Positions 9,754-19,106 of a stretch of 64,000 nucleotides of DNA are shown here, in pieces. The stretch is from Desulfacinum sp. (GTDB lineage: Bacteria > Desulfobacterota > Syntrophobacteria > Syntrophobacterales > DSM-9756). Location: contig JACIYN010000017.1 in assembly GCA_014359885.1 (NCBI GenBank), positions 97,001 through 161,000 of the forward strand, in the 5' to 3' direction. The notes beneath the pieces are model-generated. The model saw nothing but the letters and a program-made list of their open reading frames with translations. It made no database searches and had not been told where the DNA came from. Each line of letters begins with the position of its first letter. Positions within the stretch are counted from its first letter, which is position 1. The position numbers and the translations under genes are program-made.

Positions 9754-9807
9754 GGTTCTTCCTGGACGCACTGAGACATGGCCTTGTGCATTTCCCGCTC
9801 GTGGAAC

Positions 9808-9835
9808 GTAGGGGCGAATGATCATTCGCCCCTAC
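9808..9835. repeat. 28-bp perfect palindrome GTAGGGGCGAATGATCATTCGCCCCTAC (family A)
   Basis: Read directly. Confidence 0.95.
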
Positions 9836-9919
9836 AGTTATTGGATTTTTAAAGATCCCTGGGAGCCTTTCCGACCATGGCCCTCCGAAACAAGAGCCCG
9901 GGCTATGGCCGCTCTTTTC

Positions 9920-10040
9920 GTAGCCGCGGGGCTTCAGCCCCGCGGAAAAGGCCATCGCAACCTCATGAAGTGACCGGAAATACGCGAGGGCCCATCCAAC
10001 GTTCGGCGGATCTCCCTCAGCCCCAAAGGGCTGGGCTACG
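9920..10040 (+). repeat. Composite GTAG/CTAC hairpin module (B-C module)
   Basis: gtagccgcggggcttcagccccgcgg ... ggccatcgc...gcgagggcc ... cagccccaaagggctgggctac. Confidence 0.85.
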
Positions 10041-10138
10041 AGAGGAAAGGCCATCCGTAACGTTTGCGGACGGCCTCTTTGAATCCTTCGGGGTCGCAAT
10101 TGCCGAAATAGGGCATCCGCTCCCCTTGCGATTTCCTT

Positions 10139-11128
10139 TCATTGAGGGGACCGCCACACCAGGTTCTCGTAGGCCACACGTTCCGGGATCATGCCGCGAT
10201 GCACCATCCAGGACTGCACCTGGTCCACCCGCGCGGGATCCGGAAGTCCCGGAGCGGGAAACGCCGGCATGGGAAAGGTTGCCTGCAGGGACGGAGGGAT
10301 GCGGCAGGTACGGCCCATGAGTTCCCGGTACCTTTCCGGGTGTTCCGCAAGGGCGGACACGGCCTCTTCGTAAGCGGCCAGGAACTTGGCGCCGAAGTTC
10401 GGTTCCGATTCCAGAAGATCCCGGCGCAGGCAGACCACCGTGAGCGGGAGATCCAGATCCCCGTCGGTGAGATAGACCTTGGATCCCTTGGATTCCGCCA
10501 GCGTCACCAGGGGCTCCGGAAGAACCGCCAGGTCCAGTTGTCCCGAAAGGAGCATCTGGAGCCGCAGCGGGATCTTCTTGACCTCCATGCGCTTCCAGGT
10601 GCCGGCTGGGATCTGTGCCCGCTCCTCCAGGGTGTCCAGGAGGAATTCCATGATGGTGGCATTGGAAAGCCCTACCGTGGCGGACCCGATGGCGGCGGCC
10701 GAGGGCGCGTCCAGCCCGGGGCGTCCCACCAGGGCGAACATGCGCCGGCCCGGCCGGCTGGCGTAGGAAACGGTGAGAACCTGCATGGGGATGCCGTTTC
10801 TCACCAGCAGGAGCGTGTTCAAAAGATCGCCGAAATACCCCTGGAGCTGGCCGCCCTGCATGGCCGCGTCCCGCTCCAGGGCGCTGTTGAAAGAAACGAG
10901 CTCCACCCGGATGCCTTTCCTTTCAAAGAACCCCTCGTGGACGGCCACCTGCAACGGAAGGGTATCCAGGACGGGAAGGATCCCCATGCGAACGGGCTTC
11001 CGGGCCTGCGCACGGGCATAGCCGGATGCCAGGATCACGAACAAAAAGGCGGCGAAACAGGAAGTGGTCACCTTCAGGACGCCTTTCCTGCAAGTCGCCG
11101 AGTTTCCAGACCTTCGCTGCATGGACAC
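10139..11128 (-). CDS. ABC transporter substrate-binding protein, NitT/TauT family
   Basis: Signal peptide, VRMGILPVLDTLPLQVAVHEGFFERKGIRVELV typical of NMT1/SsuA-like SBPs. Confidence 0.85.
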   Translation of the reverse strand: MSMQRRSGNSATCRKGVLKVTTSCFAAFLFVILASGYARAQARKPVRMGILPVLDTLPLQVAVHEGFFERKGIRVELVSFNSALERDAAMQGGQLQGYFGDLLNTLLLVRNGIPMQVLTVSYASRPGRRMFALVGRPGLDAPSAAAIGSATVGLSNATIMEFLLDTLEERAQIPAGTWKRMEVKKIPLRLQMLLSGQLDLAVLPEPLVTLAESKGSKVYLTDGDLDLPLTVVCLRRDLLESEPNFGAKFLAAYEEAVSALAEHPERYRELMGRTCRIPPSLQATFPMPAFPAPGLPDPARVDQVQSWMVHRGMIPERVAYENLVWRSPQ

Positions 11129-11397
11129 TCCTTTCCTGGGAGCAGAAGTTCCGAACCATGGAATCGCACGATGGTCTCAGCCGTTGGGCAGCCATTTTTC
11201 TTGCATTGCGCCCAAAGGTCAAGGAACATTGCCGGGGGTTCATCTCCCAGGAAGTCTCTCCGAGAAGGCCGCGGGGGTTCCCATGACCCGATGCCGCGGG
11301 GCCGAAGCCCCGCGGCTGCGAAAGAAGGCGGATCCCCTGTCCCTGGATGACGGAATCCCGTTCTCGGACAGCCCTCTGGAAAATTCAAGGGGAAACC

Positions 11398-12078
11398 ATG
11401 TGGCGGGAAAGGCCATTCTGGCAGGACATCCTCAAGGAAATCATTGAGTGGCGGACTCTGGAACTTCGGGAAGAGATTCCGGAACCGCGACTGGAAACCC
11501 GCCGGGCCCTTCGGTCCCTCCTGGCGCACCCCTTCTTCAGCCCTCATGCGCGCACCGTTGAGGCGGCCCTTTGGGACCCCTACTTTCCTCTGGGCATGAT
11601 CCGCCGGACCATCCTGGCTGACGTGACGGGCATGCGCTTTTTCATCCACAAGACCCGCCCGGATATTCAGGAGCCCTTAAGTCTCCAGGTGGCGGCCGCG
11701 GCGGAGCTTTTCCTGGAGGCCAAAAGGGACCTGGTTCGGGTCGCGGATCCCATGACCGTCACCTGTGTTCCCTTGGACGGGCGGCTCCACCCCCTGCCCT
11801 CCGGCGGGTGGTGCAGGCTCTGCGGCACCTGCTGCCAGATCGGCGGCGTACAGGCCGAACCGCCTCCGGGAGTGGCCTACCCTCCCCGCTGGGTCGCCAT
11901 GATCGAAGGCAGCGCCCATCCCTATCAGCAGCTGTGCCCCTTTCTCTTCCAGTATTTCGGCCACGACATCTATTTTTGCGCCATCCACCGCATCAAGCCC
12001 CGGGCCTGCGCCGGGTTCGGAGCCGAAGACTGCGCCCGGTGCCGGACGGACATCGCCCTTCATGGGCGTGATCCGTAA
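11398..12078 (+). CDS. YkgJ-like cysteine-cluster protein
   Basis: CRLCGTCCQIGG ... CPFLFQY ... CAIHRIKPRACAGF cysteine arrangement. Confidence 0.6.
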   Translation: MWRERPFWQDILKEIIEWRTLELREEIPEPRLETRRALRSLLAHPFFSPHARTVEAALWDPYFPLGMIRRTILADVTGMRFFIHKTRPDIQEPLSLQVAAAAELFLEAKRDLVRVADPMTVTCVPLDGRLHPLPSGGWCRLCGTCCQIGGVQAEPPPGVAYPPRWVAMIEGSAHPYQQLCPFLFQYFGHDIYFCAIHRIKPRACAGFGAEDCARCRTDIALHGRDP

Positions 12079-12165
12079 TCCGTGATCCGTGACGAGTGAC
12101 GAGTGACGAGTGACGGGGGATGGGTGATGGGAGATGGGTGATGGGAGATGGGTGATGGGGGATGG
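12068..12165 (+). repeat. Heptanucleotide tandem array, 14 units
   Basis: GTGATCC GTAATCC GTGATCC GTGACGA x3 GTGACGG GGGATGG GTGATGG GAGATGG ... read directly. Confidence 0.95.
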
Positions 12166-12716
12166 GAGTTTTTCCGATCGCCGGAGGGGGTGGGATCCGT
12201 GGACGGGGGAAGAGTGTCTTGGGGCGGCCCGGTGTGCGATGGTCGGGCGGAATGGGGACGCGGCGGCGTGTGCTGCGTAGGGGCGGGGTTTATCCCCGCT
12301 CGGTGAAGCCAAAGAACGGGAAATTTTTTCCACCTGGGCGCGGGGAGGCTCTGCTAAGGGGAGCCGGCGAAGAAGGTGGGAATCCGGAAGGTTGACCGGC
12401 CTGTGGTTTTTTCGTAACGTTACCCTGTGCTCCAGTTAAAAGGACCCGGCGCGGATTGAAATCCGGGCGGCGGCACCCGGTGGAACGGTTCCGGTGACTT
12501 CACGCTCCAAAAAATGCCGAGGCGAGCTGCCACAGCCGGACACATCTTGGGCAGCCGAATCTCTCTCGATTCTTCCTTCCGACGTTTCTCCCTTTCCGAC
12601 GGCTGCGGGTGCATTTGTGGCCACCATCCACACGACGCGTCCTTCCTCCGGCTCGGCCTTCTGCCGAAGGGCCGCGGTGATCAAGGTGAAACCCGAAGAT
12701 AAAAGAAGGAGGGGAC

Positions 12717-14171
12717 ATGGCCGGAAACGACTCCAAGCGCATCCGAACCGGCATTGCCGGTCTGGACGAAGTCCTTGGCGGGGGCTTTCTTTCCCATCGC
12801 TCCTATCTGGTGCGGGGCGGTCCGGGCGCCGGCAAGACCACGGTGGGCTTTCATTTCGTGACCGCCGATACGGACGGAAAGGAACCCGCCCTGTGGATCA
12901 CCATGGGAGAGCCTCCGTCCGAGCTTCAGGCCAACGCCGCCGCCATGGGCTTCGACCTTTCCCGTGTCCACTTCCTGGACCTAAGCCCCGGACCGGAGTT
13001 CTTCGCCCAATCGGAAAGCTACGACATCTTCTCCCCCGCCGAGGTGGAGCGGGAGCCCACCACCCGGCGGATCGTGGAGGCGGTGGAGTCCGTCCAGCCC
13101 CGGCGGGTGTTCATCGATTCCATGACCCAGTTCCGGTATCTCAGCAGCGATCCGTTCCAGTTCCGGCGCCAGGCGTTGTCCCTCTTTCGGTACCTGGTGG
13201 ACCGGGGGGCCACGGTGGTCTTTACCTCGGAATCCAGCACCGAGGCCCCCGATGCGGATCTCCAATTCCTTTGCGACGGCATCATCGATGTGACCTTCGT
13301 GGGGGATGTTCGAACCGTTCAGATCGCCAAATTCCGGGGTTCCCATTTCCTGGCCGGCCTTCATGAGATGACCATCACCAACCGCGGCGTCGTGGTCTAT
13401 CCCCGGCTCACGCCGGGCGAACGGGCGGCCTCCGTTTCTTTCGATCTCCTTTCCTCCGGCATTCCCGAACTGGACGAACTCCTCCACGGCGGCATCGAGC
13501 GGGGAACGGTCACTCTTGTTACGGGACCCTCCGGCGTGGGGAAAACCACCCTGGGGCTGGTCTTCTTGAAGGAGGCGGCAGGACGCGGTGAACGCTCCTG
13601 TTTTTACACGTTCGAGGAAGATACGGCTCGGGTTCTCACTCGGTGCCGGCAGATCAACATCCCCGCCGAGGACATGCTTCGTCGCGGAATGCTGTTGGTG
13701 GAACGGGTGGAGCCGCTTCAATACAGCGCGGACGCCTTCGGCCGGCGGGTGCTGGACGAGGTGGAGCGAAACGACACGCGGATCGTCATGATCGATAGCA
13801 CCGCCGGATATCGACTCACGGTGCGGGGTGGAGACCTCGTGGGACGCCTGCATGCCCTGACCCAGAGCCTGTGCGCCCTGGGTGTGACCGTCCTTCTGGT
13901 GGAGGAAGTGCAGGAGATCACGGGCGAATTCAAGCCGACAGAACACGGATTCAGCTATCTGGGCGACAACATTGTCTTCCTGCGCTACTTGGAGATGGCC
14001 GGCCATCTGAAGCGGGCCATCGGGGTGCTGAAAAAGCGGCTGGGAAGCTTTGAGGAGACTCTTCGCGAATTCGCCATCACCCGCTATGGCGTCAAGGTGG
14101 GCCGGCCACTCACGGAACTTCGCGGGATCCTGCGGGGTGTGCCCGAACTGGCGGGGCCGGGATCTTCCTGA
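12717..14171 (+). CDS. KaiC-like dual RecA-domain ATPase
   Basis: Two Walker A motifs (GGPGAGKTT, GPSGVGKTT); TGIAGLDEVLGGGF and SGIPELDELLHGG. Confidence 0.9.
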   Translation: MAGNDSKRIRTGIAGLDEVLGGGFLSHRSYLVRGGPGAGKTTVGFHFVTADTDGKEPALWITMGEPPSELQANAAAMGFDLSRVHFLDLSPGPEFFAQSESYDIFSPAEVEREPTTRRIVEAVESVQPRRVFIDSMTQFRYLSSDPFQFRRQALSLFRYLVDRGATVVFTSESSTEAPDADLQFLCDGIIDVTFVGDVRTVQIAKFRGSHFLAGLHEMTITNRGVVVYPRLTPGERAASVSFDLLSSGIPELDELLHGGIERGTVTLVTGPSGVGKTTLGLVFLKEAAGRGERSCFYTFEEDTARVLTRCRQINIPAEDMLRRGMLLVERVEPLQYSADAFGRRVLDEVERNDTRIVMIDSTAGYRLTVRGGDLVGRLHALTQSLCALGVTVLLVEEVQEITGEFKPTEHGFSYLGDNIVFLRYLEMAGHLKRAIGVLKKRLGSFEETLREFAITRYGVKVGRPLTELRGILRGVPELAGPGSS

Positions 14172-14202
14172 AAAACCCGTGGGAGCGTGTCCCAGAAAGC
14201 TG

Positions 14203-14271
14203 TTTTCCCGGGAGCGCGGGCATCTCGCCCTCTTTTCGTGCGAGCGGGAGGCTTGCGCTCCCAGGGGAAAA
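14203..14271. repeat. Long imperfect inverted repeat ttttcccgggagcgc ... gcgctcccaggggaaaa
   Basis: Arms read directly immediately downstream of kaiC-like gene. Confidence 0.8.
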
Positions 14272-14361
14272 GGCTTTCGGGTCCGCTTTCGAACAAGCTC
14301 CCAGGAGCTTGCCCGCCAATGGCTCTCCGGTTCTCAACGACGGGGTATTTTCGTCCTCCCG

Positions 14362-14482
14362 GTAGCCGCGGGGCTCAAGGCCCGTGGGGAAGGGTCATCG
14401 TAACCCTTTGAAGTCGCAAGCCTTATGCGATGGCCTACCCGACGACCGGGGGCTCCTCCGCAACCCTAAAGGGCTGCACTAC
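14362..14482 (+). repeat. Composite GTAG/CTAC hairpin module (B-C module)
   Basis: gtagccgcggggctcaaggcccgtgggg ... gggtcatcg...cgatggcc ... caaccctaaagggctgcactac. Confidence 0.8.
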
Positions 14483-14544
14483 CGGAAAAAGGGTCATCCC
14501 CGAAGTTTTCGGAAAGCCTCCCAGGTCCTCGAAAAGGAGATCCC

Positions 14545-14898
14545 ATGATCCTGCTGGTGGAAAGGAATGCCGCCAACCGCCGCCTTCTTCGCCAGGTTCT
14601 GGAAAAGGAAGGCTATGGAGTGTCGGAGGCGGGAAGCGTCCAGGAGATGGAAAAGGTTCTGGGTGAAGGCCTTCCGTTGAGGCTTGCCCTCATCGACCTG
14701 GCGGGACTCGATGCGGGGATCTGGCCCCTGTGCGACGAGCTTCGCAAGCGCAATGTGCCCTTCTTTGTGCTGTCGCCCCGCCAGAGCCGGCAGGTGGAGG
14801 CGGCTTCCTATGCCCACGGCGCCCGGGGAGTGATGGTGAAGGCCCTGGTGATGCAACAGCTCTTGGCCACGGTGAAGGTCCTTTTGGAGGATGCATGA
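14545..14898 (+). CDS. Response regulator receiver-like protein, acidic pocket altered (VERN)
   Basis: ILLVERNAANRRLLRQVLEKEGY, LALIDLAGL, conserved K in GVMVKAL. Confidence 0.8.
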   Translation: MILLVERNAANRRLLRQVLEKEGYGVSEAGSVQEMEKVLGEGLPLRLALIDLAGLDAGIWPLCDELRKRNVPFFVLSPRQSRQVEAASYAHGARGVMVKALVMQQLLATVKVLLEDA

Positions 14899-16046
14899 AC
14901 GCCGACGGCTTCCAAACCGTCCTGTTGCTCCTGGGGCACCGGGAAAACCGAAGGCTTCTCGTGAAGGAACTGGCCGCCTTTCGGCGCTGCTTTGAGCCCG
15001 GCTCGTGGGAGTTCCTTCTCGCGGGAGACAGTGAAGAACTCCCTCTGGTGTTCCTGGAAGGCGTGGAGAATCTGGCGGCTCCCGTGGACCTGATCGTGGC
15101 CGACGGGCCGGGCCTGGCGGAGGCCCGGCAGGCCGTCCTGGACCGGAAAGCGGCGGAACAGCCCCGCTTTCTTCCCGTTCTTCTCATCGCCTCCAAGGCC
15201 GACTTGGGGCTGGCTTCCAGCCAGTTGTGGAAGGTGGTGGACGAGCTCCTCTTTGCGCCCGTTCGTCGCGTGGAGCTCCAGGCACGCCTGGCCGTTCTCC
15301 TTCGAGCCCGCAGCCTTTCGGTTCACATGGAACGAAGAAACCAGGACCTCAAGGCCTTCGTGTATATGATGGCCCATGACCTGAGGGCGCCCGCTCGGGC
15401 GGTGGAGGGCCTGGCGGAGGCCCTGGTGGAGGACTTTGGGAGAGATTTGGCCGGCGGCGGTTTGGAATATGTGAACCGCATGCGCGATGCGGCCTCCGAG
15501 ATGGGGCGCCTCATGGACGCGGCCCTGGATTTCGTGAAACTGGAAAGCCGCGAGCCGATCCTGGCGGTGGTGGATCCGGAGGCGGTGGTGCGAAGGGTGG
15601 TGGAAAGACTCCAGCCCCAGATCGAACAATCCCGGGCCCGCGTGTCCCTGCAGGACGGGCCGTGGCCCAAGGTGCTGGGCGTGGAAGAATTTCTCGTGTC
15701 GGTCCTGCACAACCTGGTGAGCAACGCCCTCAAGTACGTGCCCCCCGACGTGCCTCCCCGGGTGGAGATCGGCTGGGAAGAAACCCCTTCCATCCTGGCA
15801 CGGCTCTATGTGCGGGACCGGGGGATCGGCATCCCGGCGGACAAGCGGGAAACCATCTTCTCCCCCTTCCGGCGGCTCCACAGCCGCGAGGAGTACGAGG
15901 GCCTGGGATTGGGTCTGACCGCCGCCCAGCGCATGGTGCATCTCATGCACGGCCGCCTTTCCGTGCAGTCCGAGCCGGGCGTGGGCAGCACCTTTTTCGT
16001 GGAACTGGTGAGGTGTGATGATGCTGAAAGTCCTCTTGGTGGATGA
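14895..16046 (+). CDS. Sensor histidine kinase with N-terminal pseudo-receiver
   Basis: ATGA overlap; MAHDLRAPARAV H-box, NLVSNALKYV N-box, DRGIGIP G1, GLGLGL G2. Confidence 0.9.
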   Translation: MNADGFQTVLLLLGHRENRRLLVKELAAFRRCFEPGSWEFLLAGDSEELPLVFLEGVENLAAPVDLIVADGPGLAEARQAVLDRKAAEQPRFLPVLLIASKADLGLASSQLWKVVDELLFAPVRRVELQARLAVLLRARSLSVHMERRNQDLKAFVYMMAHDLRAPARAVEGLAEALVEDFGRDLAGGGLEYVNRMRDAASEMGRLMDAALDFVKLESREPILAVVDPEAVVRRVVERLQPQIEQSRARVSLQDGPWPKVLGVEEFLVSVLHNLVSNALKYVPPDVPPRVEIGWEETPSILARLYVRDRGIGIPADKRETIFSPFRRLHSREEYEGLGLGLTAAQRMVHLMHGRLSVQSEPGVGSTFFVELVRCDDAESPLGG

Positions 16047-18690
16047 CAACCCCAACGATCGGTTCCTCATATCCCGCCTCCTACTCAAGGAATGGCCCGA
16101 GGCGGAGATCCGGGAGGTCGGAGGATCGGCGGATTTTCACCGGGCCCTGGAAGATTTCCCCTACACGGCGGTGGTCACCGACTACCACCTGCGGTGGTCG
16201 GACGGACTGGAGGTCCTGGCCCGGGTGCGGGAGCGCGACCCCCATGTGCCCGTCATCATGGTCACGGGGACGGGAACGGAAGAGGTGGCGGTCCGGGCCC
16301 TGAAGAACGGCCTGAGCGACTATCTGCTGAAGCGGCACATGAAGCGGCTCCCGGCGGCCATTTCCGAATACATGGAAAAGGCTTTCCTGAAAAAGCAGGT
16401 GGAGGAGGCACACCGGCGGCTGCTGGCGTCCGAACGGCGCTACCGTATGGTGGTGGAATCGGCCAGCGACTGGATCTTCACCCTGGACCTGGAAGGGCGC
16501 TACACCTCGGTAAACAAGCGGGCGTTGGAACCTTTGGGGCTGGAGCCCGAAGATCTCATCGGAAAGCGGGTGGACGAGATCCACGGGGGCGAAGAAGGAT
16601 CCGGGTATCTGGACCGGGTCCGACACGTGATCGAGTCCGGGGAGGCCTTTTCCTTCGAACACGAGTTTCATTGGGGGGACCGGGTCTACTGGCACCTGGA
16701 TACCCTCTATCCCATCCTGGATGAGGAAGGTCGCGTGGAGGCGGTGGGAGGAACCTGCACGGACATCACCCAACAAAAGAACCTGGAGCGGGCCATCCGG
16801 GAATCGGAGGAGCGCTACCGCATCCTGGCGGAACGAAGCCCTGTGGGAGTGATGATCACCCAGGAGGCGCGTTTCATCTATGTGAACAACACGTTGGCCC
16901 GGCTTCTGGGCCGCAGCCCCGAAGAACTGCAAGGGCGCAGTTTCCTTCCCTTCATCCGGGAAGACTACCGGGAGTTTGTGAGGACAGCCCACCTGGACCG
17001 CCTGGCGGGGCGGGAAGCGCCCACCGTGTACGCTATGCCTCTGGCCGGCCCCGGCGAAGAACGCTGGCTGGAGGTCCATTCGTCGCTCATCAGCCACGAA
17101 GGACGGCCGGCGGCCCTGGGAATCGTGGTGGACATCACGGAACGCATCCGGGCCGACCGGCGCAAGCGCCTCTTTGAAGCCGTCATCGAACAGGCCTCCG
17201 AAGGGATCATCATCGCGGACGGGGATGGCGTCATTCAGTACGTGAACCCGGCGTTTCTTTCGGCAACGGGCTACGGCGCCGCGGAACTGGAAAGGAGGCC
17301 CCTGGCGGACCTGTCTTCGGGGGTGCATGAGCCGGCCTACTACGAAGAGATGTGGAAGACGGTCAAGGCGGGCAAGGTATGGACCGGCGACGTCACTCTT
17401 CCCACCAAGGCGGGAGGACGGCGGGATTTCGAGATGACGCTCAGCCCCGTGCGCGACGGGGAAGGCCGGGTCATGAGCGTGGTGGCCATCTGCCGGGACG
17501 TGACCCAAGAGCGGGCGCTGGAAGCCCAGCTCATCCAGGCGCAGAAGATGGAAGCCCTGGGGACCTTGGCCGGCGGCATCGCCCATGACTTCAACAACAT
17601 CCTGGGAGCCATCGTGGGCTACACGGAACTGGCCCGGATGGAAATCCCCAAAGAGAGCAAGGCCCATCAGCACCTGGAACGGGTTCTTGCTTCGGGACGC
17701 CGCGCCCGGGACCTGGTCCAGCAAATCCTCACCTTCAGCCGCCAGAAGGAGATGGAAAAACGGCCGGTGCACCTGCGCTATCTCATCAAGGAAGCGGTGA
17801 AGATGCTCCGGGCGTCCATCCCCAGCACCATCGAGATCCGGGAGTACGCCCCCTCGGAAGTGCCTCCGGTCCTGGGAGATCCCACCCAGCTCCACCAGGT
17901 GGTCATGAACCTCTGCACCAACGCCTACCATGCCATGCGCGAGGCCGGAGGAGAGCTGGAGCTGCGCCTGGAAAGGGTGCGCGTGGAGGGAGACGACCTG
18001 CTTCACCTTGCGGAACTTAGGGAGGGCGACTACGTGGTGCTCACCGTGCGGGACACCGGCTGTGGCATTCCCCAGGAAATTCTGGACCGCATCTTTGAGC
18101 CCTATTTCACCACCAAGGAGGTGGGGGAAGGCACGGGGCTGGGCCTGGCGGTGGTCCACGGGATCGTGAGGGGCCTCAACGGGGCCGTGCGGGTGGAAAG
18201 TCAAGTGGGCCGGGGCACCACGTTTCGCATCTATCTGCCGGCACTCCTGGAAGGTGCGACGGACGGCCCGGCAACGGAACAGAAGATGGACCTTCCCCGG
18301 GGGACCGAGCGAATCCTGGTGGTGGACGACGAGCCCGCCCTGGTGGAGATGGCCCGCCAGATCCTCACCCGGCTGGGCTACCAGGTGACGGGCTTTTCCG
18401 ATCCCCGCGAGGCCTTGGCCCGGTTTCAGGATGCGCCCCACGCCTTCGATCTGGTCATCACGGACATGACCATGCCCAAGATCACGGGAAGGAAGCTGGC
18501 CCATGCGGTGCGCCAGGTGCGGCGGGACCTCCCGGTGATCCTCACTTCAGGCTACAGCAATTCCATCGGGGACGAGGAAGCCCGGCAGGCGGGCTTTTCC
18601 GCCTTTCTCAAGAAGCCCTACGGCGCCCTGGCCCTGGCCGAGACGGTCCGCCGGGTGTTGGACGATGCCGCGGCGAGCCGTATGGCGTAG
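16018..18690 (+). CDS. Hybrid histidine kinase: REC-PAS(x3)-HisKA-HATPase-REC
   Basis: LLVDDNPNDRFL, PAS repeats, GGIAHDFNNILGAI, MNLCTNAYHAM, GTGLGLAVV, C-terminal VVDDEPALVEMARQ. Confidence 0.93.
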   Translation: MMLKVLLVDDNPNDRFLISRLLLKEWPEAEIREVGGSADFHRALEDFPYTAVVTDYHLRWSDGLEVLARVRERDPHVPVIMVTGTGTEEVAVRALKNGLSDYLLKRHMKRLPAAISEYMEKAFLKKQVEEAHRRLLASERRYRMVVESASDWIFTLDLEGRYTSVNKRALEPLGLEPEDLIGKRVDEIHGGEEGSGYLDRVRHVIESGEAFSFEHEFHWGDRVYWHLDTLYPILDEEGRVEAVGGTCTDITQQKNLERAIRESEERYRILAERSPVGVMITQEARFIYVNNTLARLLGRSPEELQGRSFLPFIREDYREFVRTAHLDRLAGREAPTVYAMPLAGPGEERWLEVHSSLISHEGRPAALGIVVDITERIRADRRKRLFEAVIEQASEGIIIADGDGVIQYVNPAFLSATGYGAAELERRPLADLSSGVHEPAYYEEMWKTVKAGKVWTGDVTLPTKAGGRRDFEMTLSPVRDGEGRVMSVVAICRDVTQERALEAQLIQAQKMEALGTLAGGIAHDFNNILGAIVGYTELARMEIPKESKAHQHLERVLASGRRARDLVQQILTFSRQKEMEKRPVHLRYLIKEAVKMLRASIPSTIEIREYAPSEVPPVLGDPTQLHQVVMNLCTNAYHAMREAGGELELRLERVRVEGDDLLHLAELREGDYVVLTVRDTGCGIPQEILDRIFEPYFTTKEVGEGTGLGLAVVHGIVRGLNGAVRVESQVGRGTTFRIYLPALLEGATDGPATEQKMDLPRGTERILVVDDEPALVEMARQILTRLGYQVTGFSDPREALARFQDAPHAFDLVITDMTMPKITGRKLAHAVRQVRRDLPVILTSGYSNSIGDEEARQAGFSAFLKKPYGALALAETVRRVLDDAAASRMA

Positions 18691-18863
18691 CGCACGGGGC
18701 GAGGGAAAAGGTAAAAGGCGAAAGGGCATCCCCCGATCCGGAGTGGACGATTCTTTTGCAGGCGGTGGTCCCGACGGGCGGGCATAGAGCCCGGACCCAC
18801 GAGAGCACATGGGCCCCCTGGGTAGGGACGTGTTCCATCATTCGCAACTCATCACTCCATCCA

Positions 18864-19010
18864 CCCACGACCCACGGCTCACGCATCACGGACCACGGAC
18901 CACGGATCACGGATCACGGACCACGGATCACGGACCACGGATCACGGATCACGGACCACGGATCACGGACCACGGATCACGGATCACGGACCACGGATCA
19001 CGGACCACGG
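18864..19010 (+). repeat. Heptanucleotide tandem array (ATCACGG/ACCACGG), 21 units, with 35-bp higher-order repeat x3
   Basis: Read directly; last 15 units are AACAC AACAC AACAC (A=ATCACGG, C=ACCACGG). Confidence 0.97.
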
Positions 19011-19040
19011 ATCCCTTGGAAACTGGGGAGAATCATGGCC

Positions 19041-19068
19041 CGTCACTCGTTACTCGTCACCCGTCACT
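19041..19068 (-). repeat. Short heptad array CGTCACT CGTTACT CGTCACC CGTCACT upstream of livK
   Basis: Read directly. Confidence 0.9.
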
Positions 19069-19106
19069 CATAATTCACCAAATAACTCACCAAAGGAGGT
19101 AGGCTT

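Noticed and set aside
8821-9774. 317-aa plus-strand ORF opposite ABC ATPase
   Set aside because: Shadow of the ATPase gene and heptad array
9754-9825. N-terminal extension of ABC ATPase (MIIRPYVPR...)
   Set aside because: Encoded by the family A palindrome; ATG at 9753 is the plausible start
16081-18504. 807-aa ORF antisense to hybrid kinase
   Set aside because: His/Gln/Gly-rich shadow translation with no recognisable domain
18864-19010. Possible CRISPR array
   Set aside because: Units are 7 bp and contiguous, no spacers, no cas genes in the window
18756-19073. 105-aa ORF with TDHGSRITDHGPR repeats
   Set aside because: Translation of the heptad array, open in more than one frame; no RBS or non-repeat domain
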